A stretch of 64,000 nt of DNA from Ramlibacter terrae. GTDB lineage: Bacteria; Pseudomonadota; Gammaproteobacteria; Burkholderiales; Burkholderiaceae_C. Location of the stretch: NCBI GenBank assembly GCA_013127575.1, contig CP053418.1, positions 1,860,001 through 1,924,000 on the forward strand. Reading direction: 5' to 3'. Every line of letters starts with the position of its first letter. The first letter of the stretch is position 1. This document shows positions 53,921 to 64,000 of this stretch, in pieces. Both the position numbers and the translations under genes were made by a program. Below the pieces are notes generated by a model that worked only from the letters and a program-made list of their open reading frames with translations, made no database searches and had not been told where the DNA came from.

Positions 53921-55090
53921 TTAGGGTCTGCCGCGCACCGGCGTCCACTTGGTTTCGCTGCGGGCGGAGGCGAGCACCGATTCGATGAAGCGCACGCCGC
54001 GCGCGCCGGCTTCGACGCCGGGATAGTCCGCTTCCAGCGGATCGGCCTGCGTCCCGCTCGCGTGGGCGCGGATCGCGGCGGCCACGCCCGGTACACGTTG
54101 GCGAAAGCCTCGATGAAGCCCTCGGGATGCCCGGGCGGCACGCGCCCCGCGCGTTGCGCCGCCGGGTGCAGCCAGGGCGCGCCGCGCGTCAGCAGCCGCG
54201 GCGGTCCGTCCAGCGGGAAGTGCGTCATGCGGTTCGGCTCCTCCTGCCACCACTCCAGCGTGCCGAGCGTGCCGGACACGCGCAGCCGGAACCCGTTCTC
54301 CAAGCCGGTGGCGATCTGCGACGCGACCAGCACGCCGCGCGCGCCGCCTTCGAAGCGCAGCAGCATGCTGGCGTCGTCGTCGAGCGTACGGCCCGGCACG
54401 AAGGCGCTCAGGTCCGCGCAGAGGCTCTCCAGTTCCAGGCCCGTGACGGTGGCGACCAGGTTCTCGGCGTGCGAGCCGATGTCGCCGACCGCGCCGGCGC
54501 CGCCGCTTTGCGCCGGGTCGTTGCGCCACGCGGCCTGCTTGTTGCCTTCGGCCTCGAGCCGCGTCGCCAGCCAGCCCCGGTTGTATTCCACGACCACCTT
54601 GCGGATGGTGCCGAGCTCGCCGGCGCGGACCATTTCGCGGGCCTGCCGCACCATCGGGTAGCCGCTGTAGTTGTAGGTGACCCCGAAGACCGTGCCGCGC
54701 GCCCGAACGGCGTCCACCAGCGCGCGCCTGCGTGCCCGTGTGCACCAGGGGCTTGTCGCACACGACGTGGAAGCCGGCTTCCACGAAAGCACGGGCGACC
54801 GGAAAGTGCACGTGGTTGGGCGTGACGATGCAGACCACGTCGATGCGGTCCTTCGCGTCGCGCCGCAGTTCGTCGGCCAGCAAGGCCTGCCAGTCGCCAT
54901 GGTTGCGGTCGCTGGCCAATCCGAGTTCGCGCCCGGAAGCGCGTGCCTTGTCAGGCGATGCGGAGAGGGCGCCGGCCACCAGTTCGTACTGCCCGTCGAG
55001 CGCCATCGCCTTGCGGTGCACTGCGCCGATGAAGGGCGCCCGGCCGCCGCCGACCATGGCATAGCGCAGCTTGCGGGGCGCCTCGCTCAT
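53921..55090 (-). CDS. Gfo/Idh/MocA-family oxidoreductase (two indels)
   Basis: About 390 residues. NAD-binding start [40 protein letters not shown] and the CDKPLVHT catalytic-lysine motif, then [20 protein letters not shown] and the C-terminal barrel ([20 protein letters not shown]). Breaks at about 54091 (TACCGGGCG for TACCAGGGCG) and 54735. Oxidises a sugar or polyol C-OH. Overlaps the isomerase gene (ATGA); last gene of the sugar operon. Confidence 0.9.
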   Translation of the reverse strand: MSEAPRKLRYAMVGGGRAPFIGAVHRKAMALDGQYELVAGALSASPDKARASGRELGLASDRNHGDWQALLADELRRDAKDRIDVVCIVTPNHVHFPVARAFVEAGFHVVCDKPLVHTGTQARAGGRRSGARHGLRGHLQLQRLPDGAAGPRNGPRRRARHHPQGGRGIQPGLAGDAARGRRQQAGRVAQRPGAKRRRRRGRRHRLARREPGRHRHGPGTGEPLRGPERLRAGPYARRRRQHAAALRRRRARRAGRVADRHRLGERVPAARVRHARHAGVVAGGAEPHDALPAGRTAAAADARRALAAPGGATRGARAARASRGLHRGFRQRVPGVAAAIRAHASGTQADPLEADYPGVEAGARGVRFIESVLASARSETKWTPVRGRP

Positions 55091-56097
55091 CGGGCGTCCC
55101 GCGCGAACGCGCTGTCGAACGCGCCGCCGCTCGCCGGCTTGAAGTCGAGGCGGCGGCAGAAGGCCGCGCTTTCGGCGGCGCCGTGCTCGCGGTCCATCCG
55201 GCTGTCTTCCCATTCGACCGACAGCGGGCCGGCGTAGCCGATGTCGTTGAGCGCGACGATGATCGATTCGAAGTCGACCATGCCGCGGCCCACGCTGCGG
55301 AAGTCCCAGTTGCGGCGCGCATCGCCGAAGCTGGTGTGGCCGCCGAAGACGCCGACGGTGCCGTCGCCCTTGCCCCACCACACGTCCTTCATGTGGGCGT
55401 TGTAGATGCGTTCCGGGAAGGTGCGGATGAACTTGACGTAGTCGACGCCCCTGGTAGGCCGGTGGCTGGGGTCGAAGTTGAAGCCGAAGCGCTTGTGACC
55501 GCGCACGGCGCGGATGGCGCGCTGCGTCGAAGCGATGTCGAAGGCGATCTCGGTCGGGTGCACCTCGAGCGCGAAGTTGATGTCGTTCTGCTCGAACGTG
55601 TCGAGGATGGGCGTGAAGCGGCGGCCGAAGTCGGCGAAACCCGCGTCCCAGAACTCCTGCGTCGTCGGCGGGAAGGCGTAGGTGGCGTGCCAGATCGACG
55701 AGCCCGTGAAGCCGGTCACCGTCTTCACCCCGAACTTCTTCGCGGCGATGGCGGTGTCGGCCAACTCCTTGGCCGCGCGTTGCCGCACGCCTTCGGGGTC
55801 GCCGTCGCCCCACACGTGCGCAGGCAGGATGGATTTGTGGCGGGCGTCGATCAGGTCGCACACGGCCCGGCCGACGAGGTGGTTGCCGATGGCGAACGAG
55901 GTGAGGCCGTGCTCCTTCAGCAGCGCCCACTTGTCGCGCACGTAGGTTTCGCTCGCCAGCGCTTCCTGCACGTCGAAGTGGTCGCCCCAGCAGGCCAGCT
56001 CCAGGCCGTCGTAGCCCATGCGCTTGGCCAGCGGCGCCAGTTCGGCCAGCGGCAGGTCGGCCCATTGGCCGGTGAAGAGGGTGATGGGACGGGGCAT
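55087..56097 (-). CDS. Sugar phosphate isomerase/epimerase (TIM barrel)
   Basis: 336 residues read as one frame. Xylose-isomerase-like barrel: [56 protein letters not shown] (metal Glu), [20 protein letters not shown] and [20 protein letters not shown] (metal Glu). Around 55440-55460 the frame reads [11 protein letters not shown] where SHLAYQGVDYV is expected: one base lost at an expected CCTGG and one gained after CCAGG cancel, so an error pair is hidden inside an apparently intact gene. Probable keto-sugar or polyol isomerisation with the adjacent dehydrogenase. Confidence 0.9.
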   Translation of the reverse strand: MPRPITLFTGQWADLPLAELAPLAKRMGYDGLELACWGDHFDVQEALASETYVRDKWALLKEHGLTSFAIGNHLVGRAVCDLIDARHKSILPAHVWGDGDPEGVRQRAAKELADTAIAAKKFGVKTVTGFTGSSIWHATYAFPPTTQEFWDAGFADFGRRFTPILDTFEQNDINFALEVHPTEIAFDIASTQRAIRAVRGHKRFGFNFDPSHRPTRGVDYVKFIRTFPERIYNAHMKDVWWGKGDGTVGVFGGHTSFGDARRNWDFRSVGRGMVDFESIIVALNDIGYAGPLSVEWEDSRMDREHGAAESAAFCRRLDFKPASGGAFDSAFARDAR

Positions 56098-56117
56098 GGG
56101 GACTCCTTCAAGTGCAT

Positions 56118-56146
56118 CGTCATCCCCGCCTGCGCGGGAATGACGA
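56118..56146. repeat. Small palindrome, family B (copy 2)
   Basis: CGTCATCCCCGCCTGCGCGG, then GAATGACGA: a hairpin in the 55-base gap between the binding-protein gene and the isomerase gene. It may act as a 3' stabiliser of the binding-protein part of the transcript. Confidence 0.65.
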
Positions 56147-56152
56147 TGGTTC

Positions 56153-57119
56153 TTAGAACGGCGAGTTCGGGAAGTAGAAGTCCTTCGCGTTCGCCTTCGT
56201 GATCAGCACCGACGGGACGATGTTGTTCGCGGGCAGCTTCTGGCCCTTCAGGCGCGCCTCGCCGGTCATCTTGATCGCGTCGTACATGAACTTGGGCGAG
56301 TACGAGACGTTGGCTGGATCAGCGGGTCGCTGCCGTCCATCAGCGTCTTGATCGCGCCCTTGGCGCCGGCGCCGCCGAACACCAGCTTGATGTCCTTGCG
56401 CTTGGCCTGCTCGATGGCCTTGAGCACGCCCACCGCCATGTCGTCGTCGGCCGCCCAGATCGCGTCGATCTCCTTGAAGCGCGTCAGGTAGTCCTGCGTC
56501 ACCTTGAAGGCGTCGTCGCGGTTCCAGTTGCCGTGCTTGGCGTCCAGCAGCTTGATGTTGGGGTGGTTCTTCATCACCCCGTTGAACGCGTCCATGCGCT
56601 CGTTGTCGATGGTGGTCGGGATGCCGCGCAGCGCCACGATGTTGCCCTTGCCGTTCAGCGCCTTGGCGATGTACTCCGCGGGGATCCTGCCGAAGGCGGT
56701 GTTGTCGCCGGACACGTACGCGTCCTGCGCGCTGGTGTCGGTCAGGCCGCGGTCGACCACCGTCACGTAGATGCCCTTGGCCTTCACCTGCGCGACCGGC
56801 TTGGTGAGCGCGGCCGATTCGAACGGGAACACGACCAGCGAAGTGATCTTGTTGACCGTCACCAGGTCCTGCAGCTGGTTGGCCTGCTCCGAAGCGTTGG
56901 CGGCCGTCTTGACGATCACCGGATGTTCGGGTTGGCCTTCTCCAGGTCCTTTTTGGCCTCGTTGGCCCAGTACACGGCGCCGGCCATGAAGCTGTGGGTG
57001 GCGGCGGGCATGGCCACGCCCAGCACCTCCTTCTTGGCCTGTGCCATCGCGGGCACGGCGGCCAGCATCGCTGCCGTCGCCGCGGCGCCCAGTACCAGCC
57101 GGCGGGGGAATTTCGTCAT
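56153..57119 (-). CDS. Sugar ABC transporter substrate-binding protein (two indels)
   Basis: About 322 residues, RbsB-like. Signal [21 protein letters not shown], then [60 protein letters not shown] and [20 protein letters not shown], ending FYFPNSPF. Breaks at about 56929 (ATCCGGTG for ATCCAGGTG) and 56310 (ATCCAGCC for ATCCAGGCC). Periplasmic capture of a monosaccharide or polyol for the downstream permease and ATPase. Start ATG 57119. Confidence 0.92.
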
Positions 57120-57181
57120 GGTTGTCTCCTTGGAGTTGCGAAAGAAGCGGCCTCGCGGCTGCGGTGGGGAAAGCGGTGGGT

Positions 57182-58160
57182 TCATCGCCGGCTGCGCTGC
57201 AGGAAGGCGACGACGATGATCACGAAGCCCTGCACCGCCGCGTTCAGGTGCACGCTGATGATGCTGGTCAGGTTGAGGATGTTGCTGATGACGGAGAGCA
57301 GGATCGCGCCGACCACGGTGCCGGCCACGCTGCCCGCGCCGCCGCGCAACGCGGTGCCGCCGACGATGACGGCGGCGATCGCTTCCAGTTCCCAGAGCAG
57401 GCCGGTGGTGGGCGAGGCCGAGCCCAGGCGCGGCACGTAGAGCAGGGTGGCGATGCCCACGCACAGCCCGAGCAGCATGTACGTCAGGATCTTCACGCGG
57501 TCGACGTCGACGGCGGCGTAGCGCGCCACCTGCTCGTTGGAACCGATCGCCTGCACGTAGCGGCCGAAGGCGGTGCGGTTGAGGACGAAGCCGCCGGCGA
57601 TGGCCACCAGCGCGAACACCCACACCGGCCACGGCACGCCGAGCATGCCGCTGTAGTACACCGGGGCGTAGAGGTCGGCCAGCGCGTTGTCGAGCGTGAT
57701 CGCGCCGCCGTCGGCGAAGTAGGTCAGGTAGGCGCGGAAGATGCCCAGCGTGCCGAGCGTGACGATGAAGGGTTCGATGCGGCCCTTGGTGATCAGCAGG
57801 CCGTGGATGAGGCCGAACAGCGCGCCGAGCACGACGGACAGCAGCATGCCGAGTACGATCACGAGAACCGGCGAGCCGAGCGACGCCGCGGCCTTGTTCA
57901 TCACCAGGATCACGATCCCCGCGATCAGCGCCGCCATCGAGCCCACCGACAGGTCGATGCCCCCGCTGATGATGACGAAGCACATGCCGATGGCGATGAT
58001 GCCGATGAAGGCCGTGCGGGTCAGGACGTTGAGGCCGTTGTCGATGGTGGCGAAGTCGCCGTTGAGCAGCGTGCCGGCGATGCACAGCAGCACCGGGCCC
58101 ACCACCGGGCCGAAGCCGTGCAGCTTGCCCCACGCGGCCGCGGCGCGCGCGCCGTGCGAT

Positions 58161-58180
<20 letters not shown>
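57182..58180 (-). CDS. Sugar ABC transporter permease (RbsC type)
   Basis: 332 residues, uninterrupted, about nine hydrophobic segments. [20 protein letters not shown] and [19 protein letters not shown] form the RbsC core, and [20 protein letters not shown] is the conserved cytoplasmic coupling loop. ATG 58180 overlaps the ATPase gene end by 20 bases. Confidence 0.94.
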
Positions 58181-59639
<1,459 letters not shown>

Positions 59640-59643
<4 letters not shown>

Positions 59644-60840
59644 GGCCGCGCCCCCTGCAGCCGCAGCGACTCCTGCATGGCCAGCGCGCCCGCGCCGACC
59701 AGCCCGGCCTGCGCGCCCAGCGGCGTGTACTGGATCTCCGGTGCCGCGTGGAAAGCGCCAGCGAGCGGTGGTACACGCTCTGGCGGACCGAGGCGAGGAA
59801 CAGCGGCCCGATCTGCGTCACCCCGCCGCCGATGAACACGTGCGACGGGTTGAAGAAGTTGACCACCGAGGCCAGCATCTGTCCGATCAGGCTGCCGGCG
59901 CGCTGGATGATCGCGTTGGCCGCGGCGTCGCCGTTGCGGCTGGCCGGCCGACGTCCACTGCGCTGAGGCGGCCGTTGGCCTTGAGGAGTTCGGCCAGCGC
60001 GCGGCTCTCGCCGGCCTCGGCCGCTTCGGTCGCCAGGCGCGTGATCGCGGGCGCCGCCGCCATCGCCTCGACGCAGCCGAAGTTGCCGCAGTGGCAGCGC
60101 GGCCCGGCCTGGTCGACGCAGATGTGGCCGACGTCGCCGGCCGAGCCGTTGGCGCCGCGGTACACCTCGCCATGGCAGACGATGCCGCAGCCGATGCCGG
60201 TGCCGACCTTGATCACCATGAAGTTCTGCAGGCTGCGCTGCAGGCGCCAGAGCTCGCCCAGCGCCATCAGGTTGACGTCGTTGTCGACGAACACCGGCGC
60301 GGTGAACGCTTCGCCGAGGTAGTCGCGGATCGAGAAGCTGTCCCACTCGGGCATCAGCGGCGGGTTCACCAGTTGCGCGCTGGCGAAGTCCACCGGGCCG
60401 GGGACGCCCATGCCGATGCCGATCACCTTCTTCGGCGAAATGCCGTTGGCCGCCAGCAGTTCGCGCATGACGTCGCGCACCCGCGCCAGCACCACGCCGG
60501 GGCCGGCGCGCACGTCCGCGTCTTCGGCATGGCGCGCGACCGGGCCGAGGTCGGGCCGCAGAACGGCGACCTCGAGGCTGGTGGCGCCGAGGTCCACGCC
60601 GATGACGACGCCGAGGCCTTGCGCGAGCTGGAGGGTTTCGGGGCGGCGGCCGCCGGAAGAGGCTTGCAGGCCGGTCTCTTCGAGCAGGCCTTGTTCGATC
60701 AAGCCGGCGGCGAGCGCGTTGGCCTTGCTGCGGGAACAGTCGAGCCGGCCGGCCAGCGCATGGCGCGACGTGCCCGCGGACCAGAAGATGGTCCGGAGCA
60801 TGTCCATTTCGGCGGCCGAAAGCTGGTCCCAGCGCTGCAC
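59640..60840 (-). CDS. ROK-family transcriptional regulator (two indels)
   Basis: About 401 residues from GTG 60840. N-terminal winged helix ([40 protein letters not shown]) followed by a ROK sugar-kinase-like domain: [59 protein letters not shown], and the zinc motif [15 protein letters not shown]. Breaks at about 59947 and 59755, both CCGG for an expected CCWGG. It is the first gene of the sugar operon, so probably autoregulatory and derepressed by the transported sugar. A dyad lies about 90 bases upstream. Confidence 0.9.
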
Positions 60841-60919
60841 GCTGTCGTCTCCTGCCCCGGCTTCTTGGCGCCGGGTTCTTTGAATCGTAGAGCGCGCACT
60901 TTAGCCGGGCAAGGCTGAT

Positions 60920-60942
60920 CTTCGGCCAAATGATGGCCGAAG
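60920..60942. promoter_or_regulatory. Perfect 9-bp dyad upstream of the ROK gene
   Basis: CTTCGGCCA-AATGA-TGGCCGAAG. It sits 80-102 bases before the ROK start and 12 bases after the stop of the deoxyribosyltransferase-like gene on the same strand. It could be the ROK operator or a hairpin ending the upstream transcript; no T-tract follows, so the operator reading is slightly favoured. Confidence 0.55.
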
Positions 60943-60953
60943 TAATCTCCCCG

Positions 60954-61454
60954 TCATTCCCGCGCGAGGTGCTGGAGCGCTTCCCGCAAACCGCCCACCA
61001 CGATCCGGCACGGCACCGCCAGCATCAGGTTCAGCGGCAGGCCGAACTCCTCCAGCTCCCAGCCGGCTGCGTCCTTCAGCCCGTCGCCGACGGCTTGCGG
61101 ATGCCGCGCCCGCATCCGCTGCGCGAAGCTCCCGTCCTCCGGCACGTAGCCCACCACCGGCTTGCCGCGCGCCACGGCATAGCCCACCTCGAAGCAGGTG
61201 CCGCTGTCGGGCTCCGGCCCGCGGAAGAAATCCGGGTTGGCGACGACCGCGTCGCAGCGGTCGATGTGCGCGACGTTGGCGTGGTAGATGTGCGCGGCGA
61301 GTTCGCGGGGCGGCAGGTCCGGCAGCGTTTCCGCGAGCGGGAAAACGCCGGTGAAGCCGAGCTCGGCGCACAGCGCCACGAGCCGGCGGCCGTGTTCGGC
61401 GGCGTCGGGCCGGAACACGTCCGGCCCGGCGAGGTAGATGCGTTGAAGGGTCAC
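60954..61454 (-). CDS. Nucleoside 2-deoxyribosyltransferase-family protein
   Basis: 166 residues, uninterrupted. IYLAGPDVFRPDAAEHGRR opens the fold, HIDRCDAVVANPDFFRGPEP carries the acidic site, and SGTCFEVGYAVARGKPVVGY contains the nucleophilic glutamate of the family. Transfers deoxyribose between bases or cleaves N-glycosides of modified nucleotides; the exact substrate is unknown. The stop codon lies in a family B-like palindrome (CGTCATTCCCGCGCG). Confidence 0.88.
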   Translation of the reverse strand: MTLQRIYLAGPDVFRPDAAEHGRRLVALCAELGFTGVFPLAETLPDLPPRELAAHIYHANVAHIDRCDAVVANPDFFRGPEPDSGTCFEVGYAVARGKPVVGYVPEDGSFAQRMRARHPQAVGDGLKDAAGWELEEFGLPLNLMLAVPCRIVVGGLREALQHLARE

Positions 61455-61476
61455 CCGTCGATTGTGACCAACCCCG

Positions 61477-63224
61477 TCACGCGTCCACGATCTCCGGCTT
61501 GCCGGCGCGCGTGCGCAGGCTCATGGCCACGTCGGCGCTGTAGTCGCGCGACAGCACGGTGCTCACCTGCACCCAGTCGCCGCGCGCCTCCGAGGGCGTG
61601 AGCGTCAGCAGCATGTAGCCGCGCTGGCTGGTTTCGGCGTAGCGCAGGTCGGGCACCATCTTCGGGAAGGCGTCCTCCAGCACCGCCGAGGAGATCAGCG
61701 GGAAGAAGCGCTCGAAGCCCGGCGAGCTGACGGACGCGGTGGCGAATTCCACGCCGACGATCTCGCCCGAGGCCACCGTCAGGTCGCTGGCCCAGGCGTT
61801 GTGGGTGTCGCCGGCCGGGGACACCAGGTTCCTGTTCAGCGACTTCGCCGTCGCCAGCACCGATTCGCGCGCGGCCGGGTAGCCATCCCACGCGTCGAGG
61901 TTGTACGGCACGCGCTCCTGCTGCAGCAGTTCGACTGGCTCTCGCTGCGCAGGTCCTCCGGCGTCGCCTGTGCCAGCAGGAACTCGCTCAGGGACTTCAG
62001 GGTGAAGGCCGCCGCGATGCTCAGCGGGATCAGCATGCGCGCCATCAGCACCTGCTGGCCCAGCACCTGCCACGTGGCCTTGGACCGGGTGAGCTGGTCG
62101 GTCAGCCGGGCGGACTGCTCCACGCCGAGCAGCTGGCGGTCGGTGCCCGGCTCTGGCCATCCGGTACTGGTCCATCGTTTGCTGCTGGTCGCGGCCGATG
62201 ATGCGCGTGTCCAGCACGTGCAGCGACGCGAGCTTGCCGAAGTCGAAGCTGCGGTAGATCTTCAGCGGGTTCGCCGGGTCCGGCACGCGGATCGGCAGCC
62301 ACTCCTGGTAGGCTGGACCGCGGCCGCACGCCGGGCCGCGAAGCTGCCGTCGTCCTCGGGATCGTGCTCGAGCGCGCCTTCGCGCCGGTGTTGTCGGCCG
62401 GTCGTGGTCGTCCCACACCGCGATCATCGGCACGGTCGCATGCAGCGCCCGCAGGTCGGGGTCGGTCTTGTACTGCGCGTGGCGCTTGCGGTAGTCGTCC
62501 AGCGTCTTGATCACGTGGTCGGGCTTGGAGACGCGGTCGATCGCGATCGCCAGCTGCGAGGCGTAGCCGAGCACGCCGAACTCGTAGATGTAGTCGCCCG
62601 GTGCAGCGCGAAGTCGACGTCGTCGCGCCGCGCGGCGTGCGCGTACGCGTTGAAGTAGCCGGCCGGGAAGTTGGCGCACGAGAAGACCGCGAAGCGCAGC
62701 TTCTGCACGTCGTTGGCGGGCAGGGTGCGCGTGCGGCCGACGTTGGACACCTCGCCGGCGAAACGAAACCGGTAGTAGTACGTCGTGCCGGGCTTCAGGT
62801 CGGGCACGTCGACCTTGACGGTGTAGTCCTGGTCGGGGCCGGTGCTCACCGTGCCGTTGGCCACGGGCACGCCGAAGTTCTGGTCGAGCGCCATCTCCCA
62901 TTGCAGGGAGAGCACGCCCGGTGCCGATGCCGTGACATGGGTCCACAGCATCACGCGGTCCTGCAGCGGGTCGCCGCTGGCCACGCCCATGCGGAACGCG
63001 CCGTCCGCGTTCTCGGCCGCCGTGACGAGGTCGTTGTCGCCGCCCGCGCCGGCCTCTTCGTCGCCGCCCCCACCGCCGCCGCACGCCGTGAGGCTGACGC
63101 CGGAGCCGATGCCCATCGCCATCAGGATGGCGCCGCGGATCAGGGATCGGCGCGAAACGTTCGCGTGCCGCTGCGCGGTGGCGTTGGCGATCTGGGCGAG
63201 GGAATCGGGCGGGGAAAGGGACAT
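61477..63224 (-). CDS. PhoD-family alkaline phosphatase/phosphodiesterase, Tat lipoprotein (indels)
   Basis: About 585 residues. A Tat-type signal SRRSLIRGAILMAMGIGSGV ends in LTACGGGG, so it may be a lipoprotein. PhoD domains: MGVASGDPLQDRVMLWTHVT, LRFAVFSCANFPAGYFNAYA, HLGDYIYEFG (repaired; metal Asp), MIAVWDDHDLADN (metal site), ILDTRIIGRDQQQ-like HVLDTRIIGRDQQQTMDQ and NLVSPAGDTHNAWASDLTVA (metal histidine). Breaks at about 62597, 62405, 62310, 62155 and 61930 are CCWGG-type; others near 62375 and 62160 are not. Releases phosphate in the periplasm. Start ATG 63224, alternative 63260. Confidence 0.9.
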
Positions 63225-63368
63225 GCGGGCTTTCGGGTACTGCGGCGCCGGCGACGCCAAGGCTCAGCGATTGAACGGCAGAGGCTTGCGCCGCACGGTC
63301 AGCGCCGTGTCTGACACGTTGTGGGAGGCGACCTACACGCGTGGCGGGGCGGGATAATCCGCCCAACC

Positions 63369-64000
63369 ATGAAGCCGAACCTCGAAGCGCTGAAGAAGAC
63401 TTTCCGCGAAGGCCGCCGCGCCGAAGCCATCACCGCGTGCGAAGCCGCGCTGGCCGACCATCCGGCCGATCGCGAGCTCCAGCGCCTGTGCGCCAACATG
63501 CAGGCCATGGTGCGCAACCACGCCCGCGCGCTCGAACTCCTGCTGCAACTGCGCGACCCGGCGCGTGAAGATCCGGAGATCCTGTTCAACATCGCCACCT
63601 GCGAGCGCGAGCTGAACGATTTTCGTGCGGCGGCCGGCCACTTCAAGATCCTCACGGAGCGCCATCCGCAGGACGTCGGCGCCGGGCGGGCTGGGCCGAG
63701 AGCAGCTTCCAGCTCGGCGCTTTCGAGGACGCGCTCACCGGTTTCGGCCGCGCGATCCAGCTGGCGCCCGAACTCGCCCGCTTGCGCGTGCTGCGCGGCG
63801 ACGCGCTGCAGGCGGTGGGCAGGCTGCCGGACGCCGCGGCCGACTACCAGGCCGCGCTGAAGCTCGCGCCCAACGACGACGCCACGCTGAAGAAGGCCAC
63901 GCTGTGCATGCTGGAAGCGGGGCAGGGCGAGCAGGCGATCGCGTTGTGCAGGGAGATCCTGAAGGTCCGCCCCGACAGCCTGACGGCCAAGCTCGGCGCC
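63369..64000 (+). CDS. TPR-repeat protein (3' part outside window; one indel)
   Basis: At least 210 residues to the right edge. Tandem tetratricopeptide units: MKPNLEALKKTFREGRRAEA, RELQRLCANMQAMVRNHARA, EILFNIATCERELNDFRAAA, SSFQLGAFEDALTGFGRAIQ, VGRLPDAAADYQAALKLAPN and GEQAIALCREILKVRPDSLT. Frame break at about 63688 (GCCGGGCG for GCCTGGGCG). TPR proteins of this type often carry a C-terminal sulfotransferase or glycosyltransferase domain, which would lie outside. Function unknown. It is divergent from the PhoD gene with a 144-base gap. Confidence 0.8.

Overview
The window is GC-rich DNA from a betaproteobacterium, most likely order Burkholderiales and family Comamonadaceae (Variovorax/Ramlibacter-like). 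This is inferred from gene content: tandem glycine riboswitch-gcvTHP, TRAP transporters, a LexA-controlled imuA-imuB-dnaE2 cassette, CaiB-type CoA transferases, scoAB, tannase-like esterases and zinc ABC genes. No rRNA, tRNA, CRISPR array, replication origin or phage region was seen. Coding density is high and no gene-free gap exceeds 300 bases.

The dominant feature of the sequence is technical. About 35 otherwise normal genes are broken by one- or two-base indels. When each break is read against the protein that continues in the next frame, about 70 of some 85 lie on a spot where the expected sequence is CCWGG: the window shows CCGG, CTGG, CCAG, CCTG or an extra base where CCTGG or CCAGG restores the frame. 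This is what systematic long-read basecalling error at a Dcm-type methylated motif would produce. I therefore annotate these genes as full-length CDS spanning the breaks and note the break positions, rather than calling pseudogenes.

Layout. 0-1.4 kb: two small heat-shock proteins and a TauE-type permease. 1.4-6.2 kb: glycine cleavage operon gcvT-gcvH-gcvP (minus strand) behind a tandem glycine riboswitch. 6.2-10.9 kb: TRAP transporter dctP-dctQ-dctM and ETF-ubiquinone oxidoreductase. 11-15.4 kb: SDR, DMT permease, thioesterase, PQQ-type sugar dehydrogenase and two AhpD/CMD proteins. 15.4-18.7 kb: a LicD-like/methyltransferase fusion, an LprI-domain protein and a PAS-LuxR regulator. 18.8-22.3 kb: scoAB, an unusual CaiB-type protein and a small secreted protein. 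22.3-23.7 kb: an IS4-family element inserted in a palindromic repeat. 23.7-26.1 kb: mpg and an ABC exporter. 26.2-31.4 kb: SOS mutagenesis operon imuA-imuB-dnaE2 with a LexA box. 31.6-35.7 kb: aspartoacylase-like protein and a zinc uptake cluster with no ATPase gene. 35.8-40.3 kb: YegD-like Hsp70, hydroxyisobutyrate-type dehydrogenase, and MarR divergent from a tannase/feruloyl esterase lipoprotein. 40.4-46.4 kb: secreted charged protein, large hybrid sensor kinase, response regulator, second sugar dehydrogenase. 46.4-51.1 kb: heme-copper oxidase (I-III fusion, subunit II with fused cytochrome c) and two more c-type cytochromes. 51.1-61 kb: MFS exporter, ethanolamine-type permease, and a compact sugar/polyol operon (ROK regulator, ABC ATPase, permease, binding protein, isomerase, dehydrogenase). 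61-64 kb: deoxyribosyltransferase-like protein, PhoD-type phosphatase and a TPR protein cut by the right edge.

Two families of intergenic palindromes punctuate the genes and in several places supply start codons, stop codons or terminal residues. Functional links that stand out are glycine-sensing control of glycine cleavage, DNA-damage control of the mutasome, a regulator-linked CoA-transferase locus, and a sugar catabolic operon co-transcribed with its own regulator.
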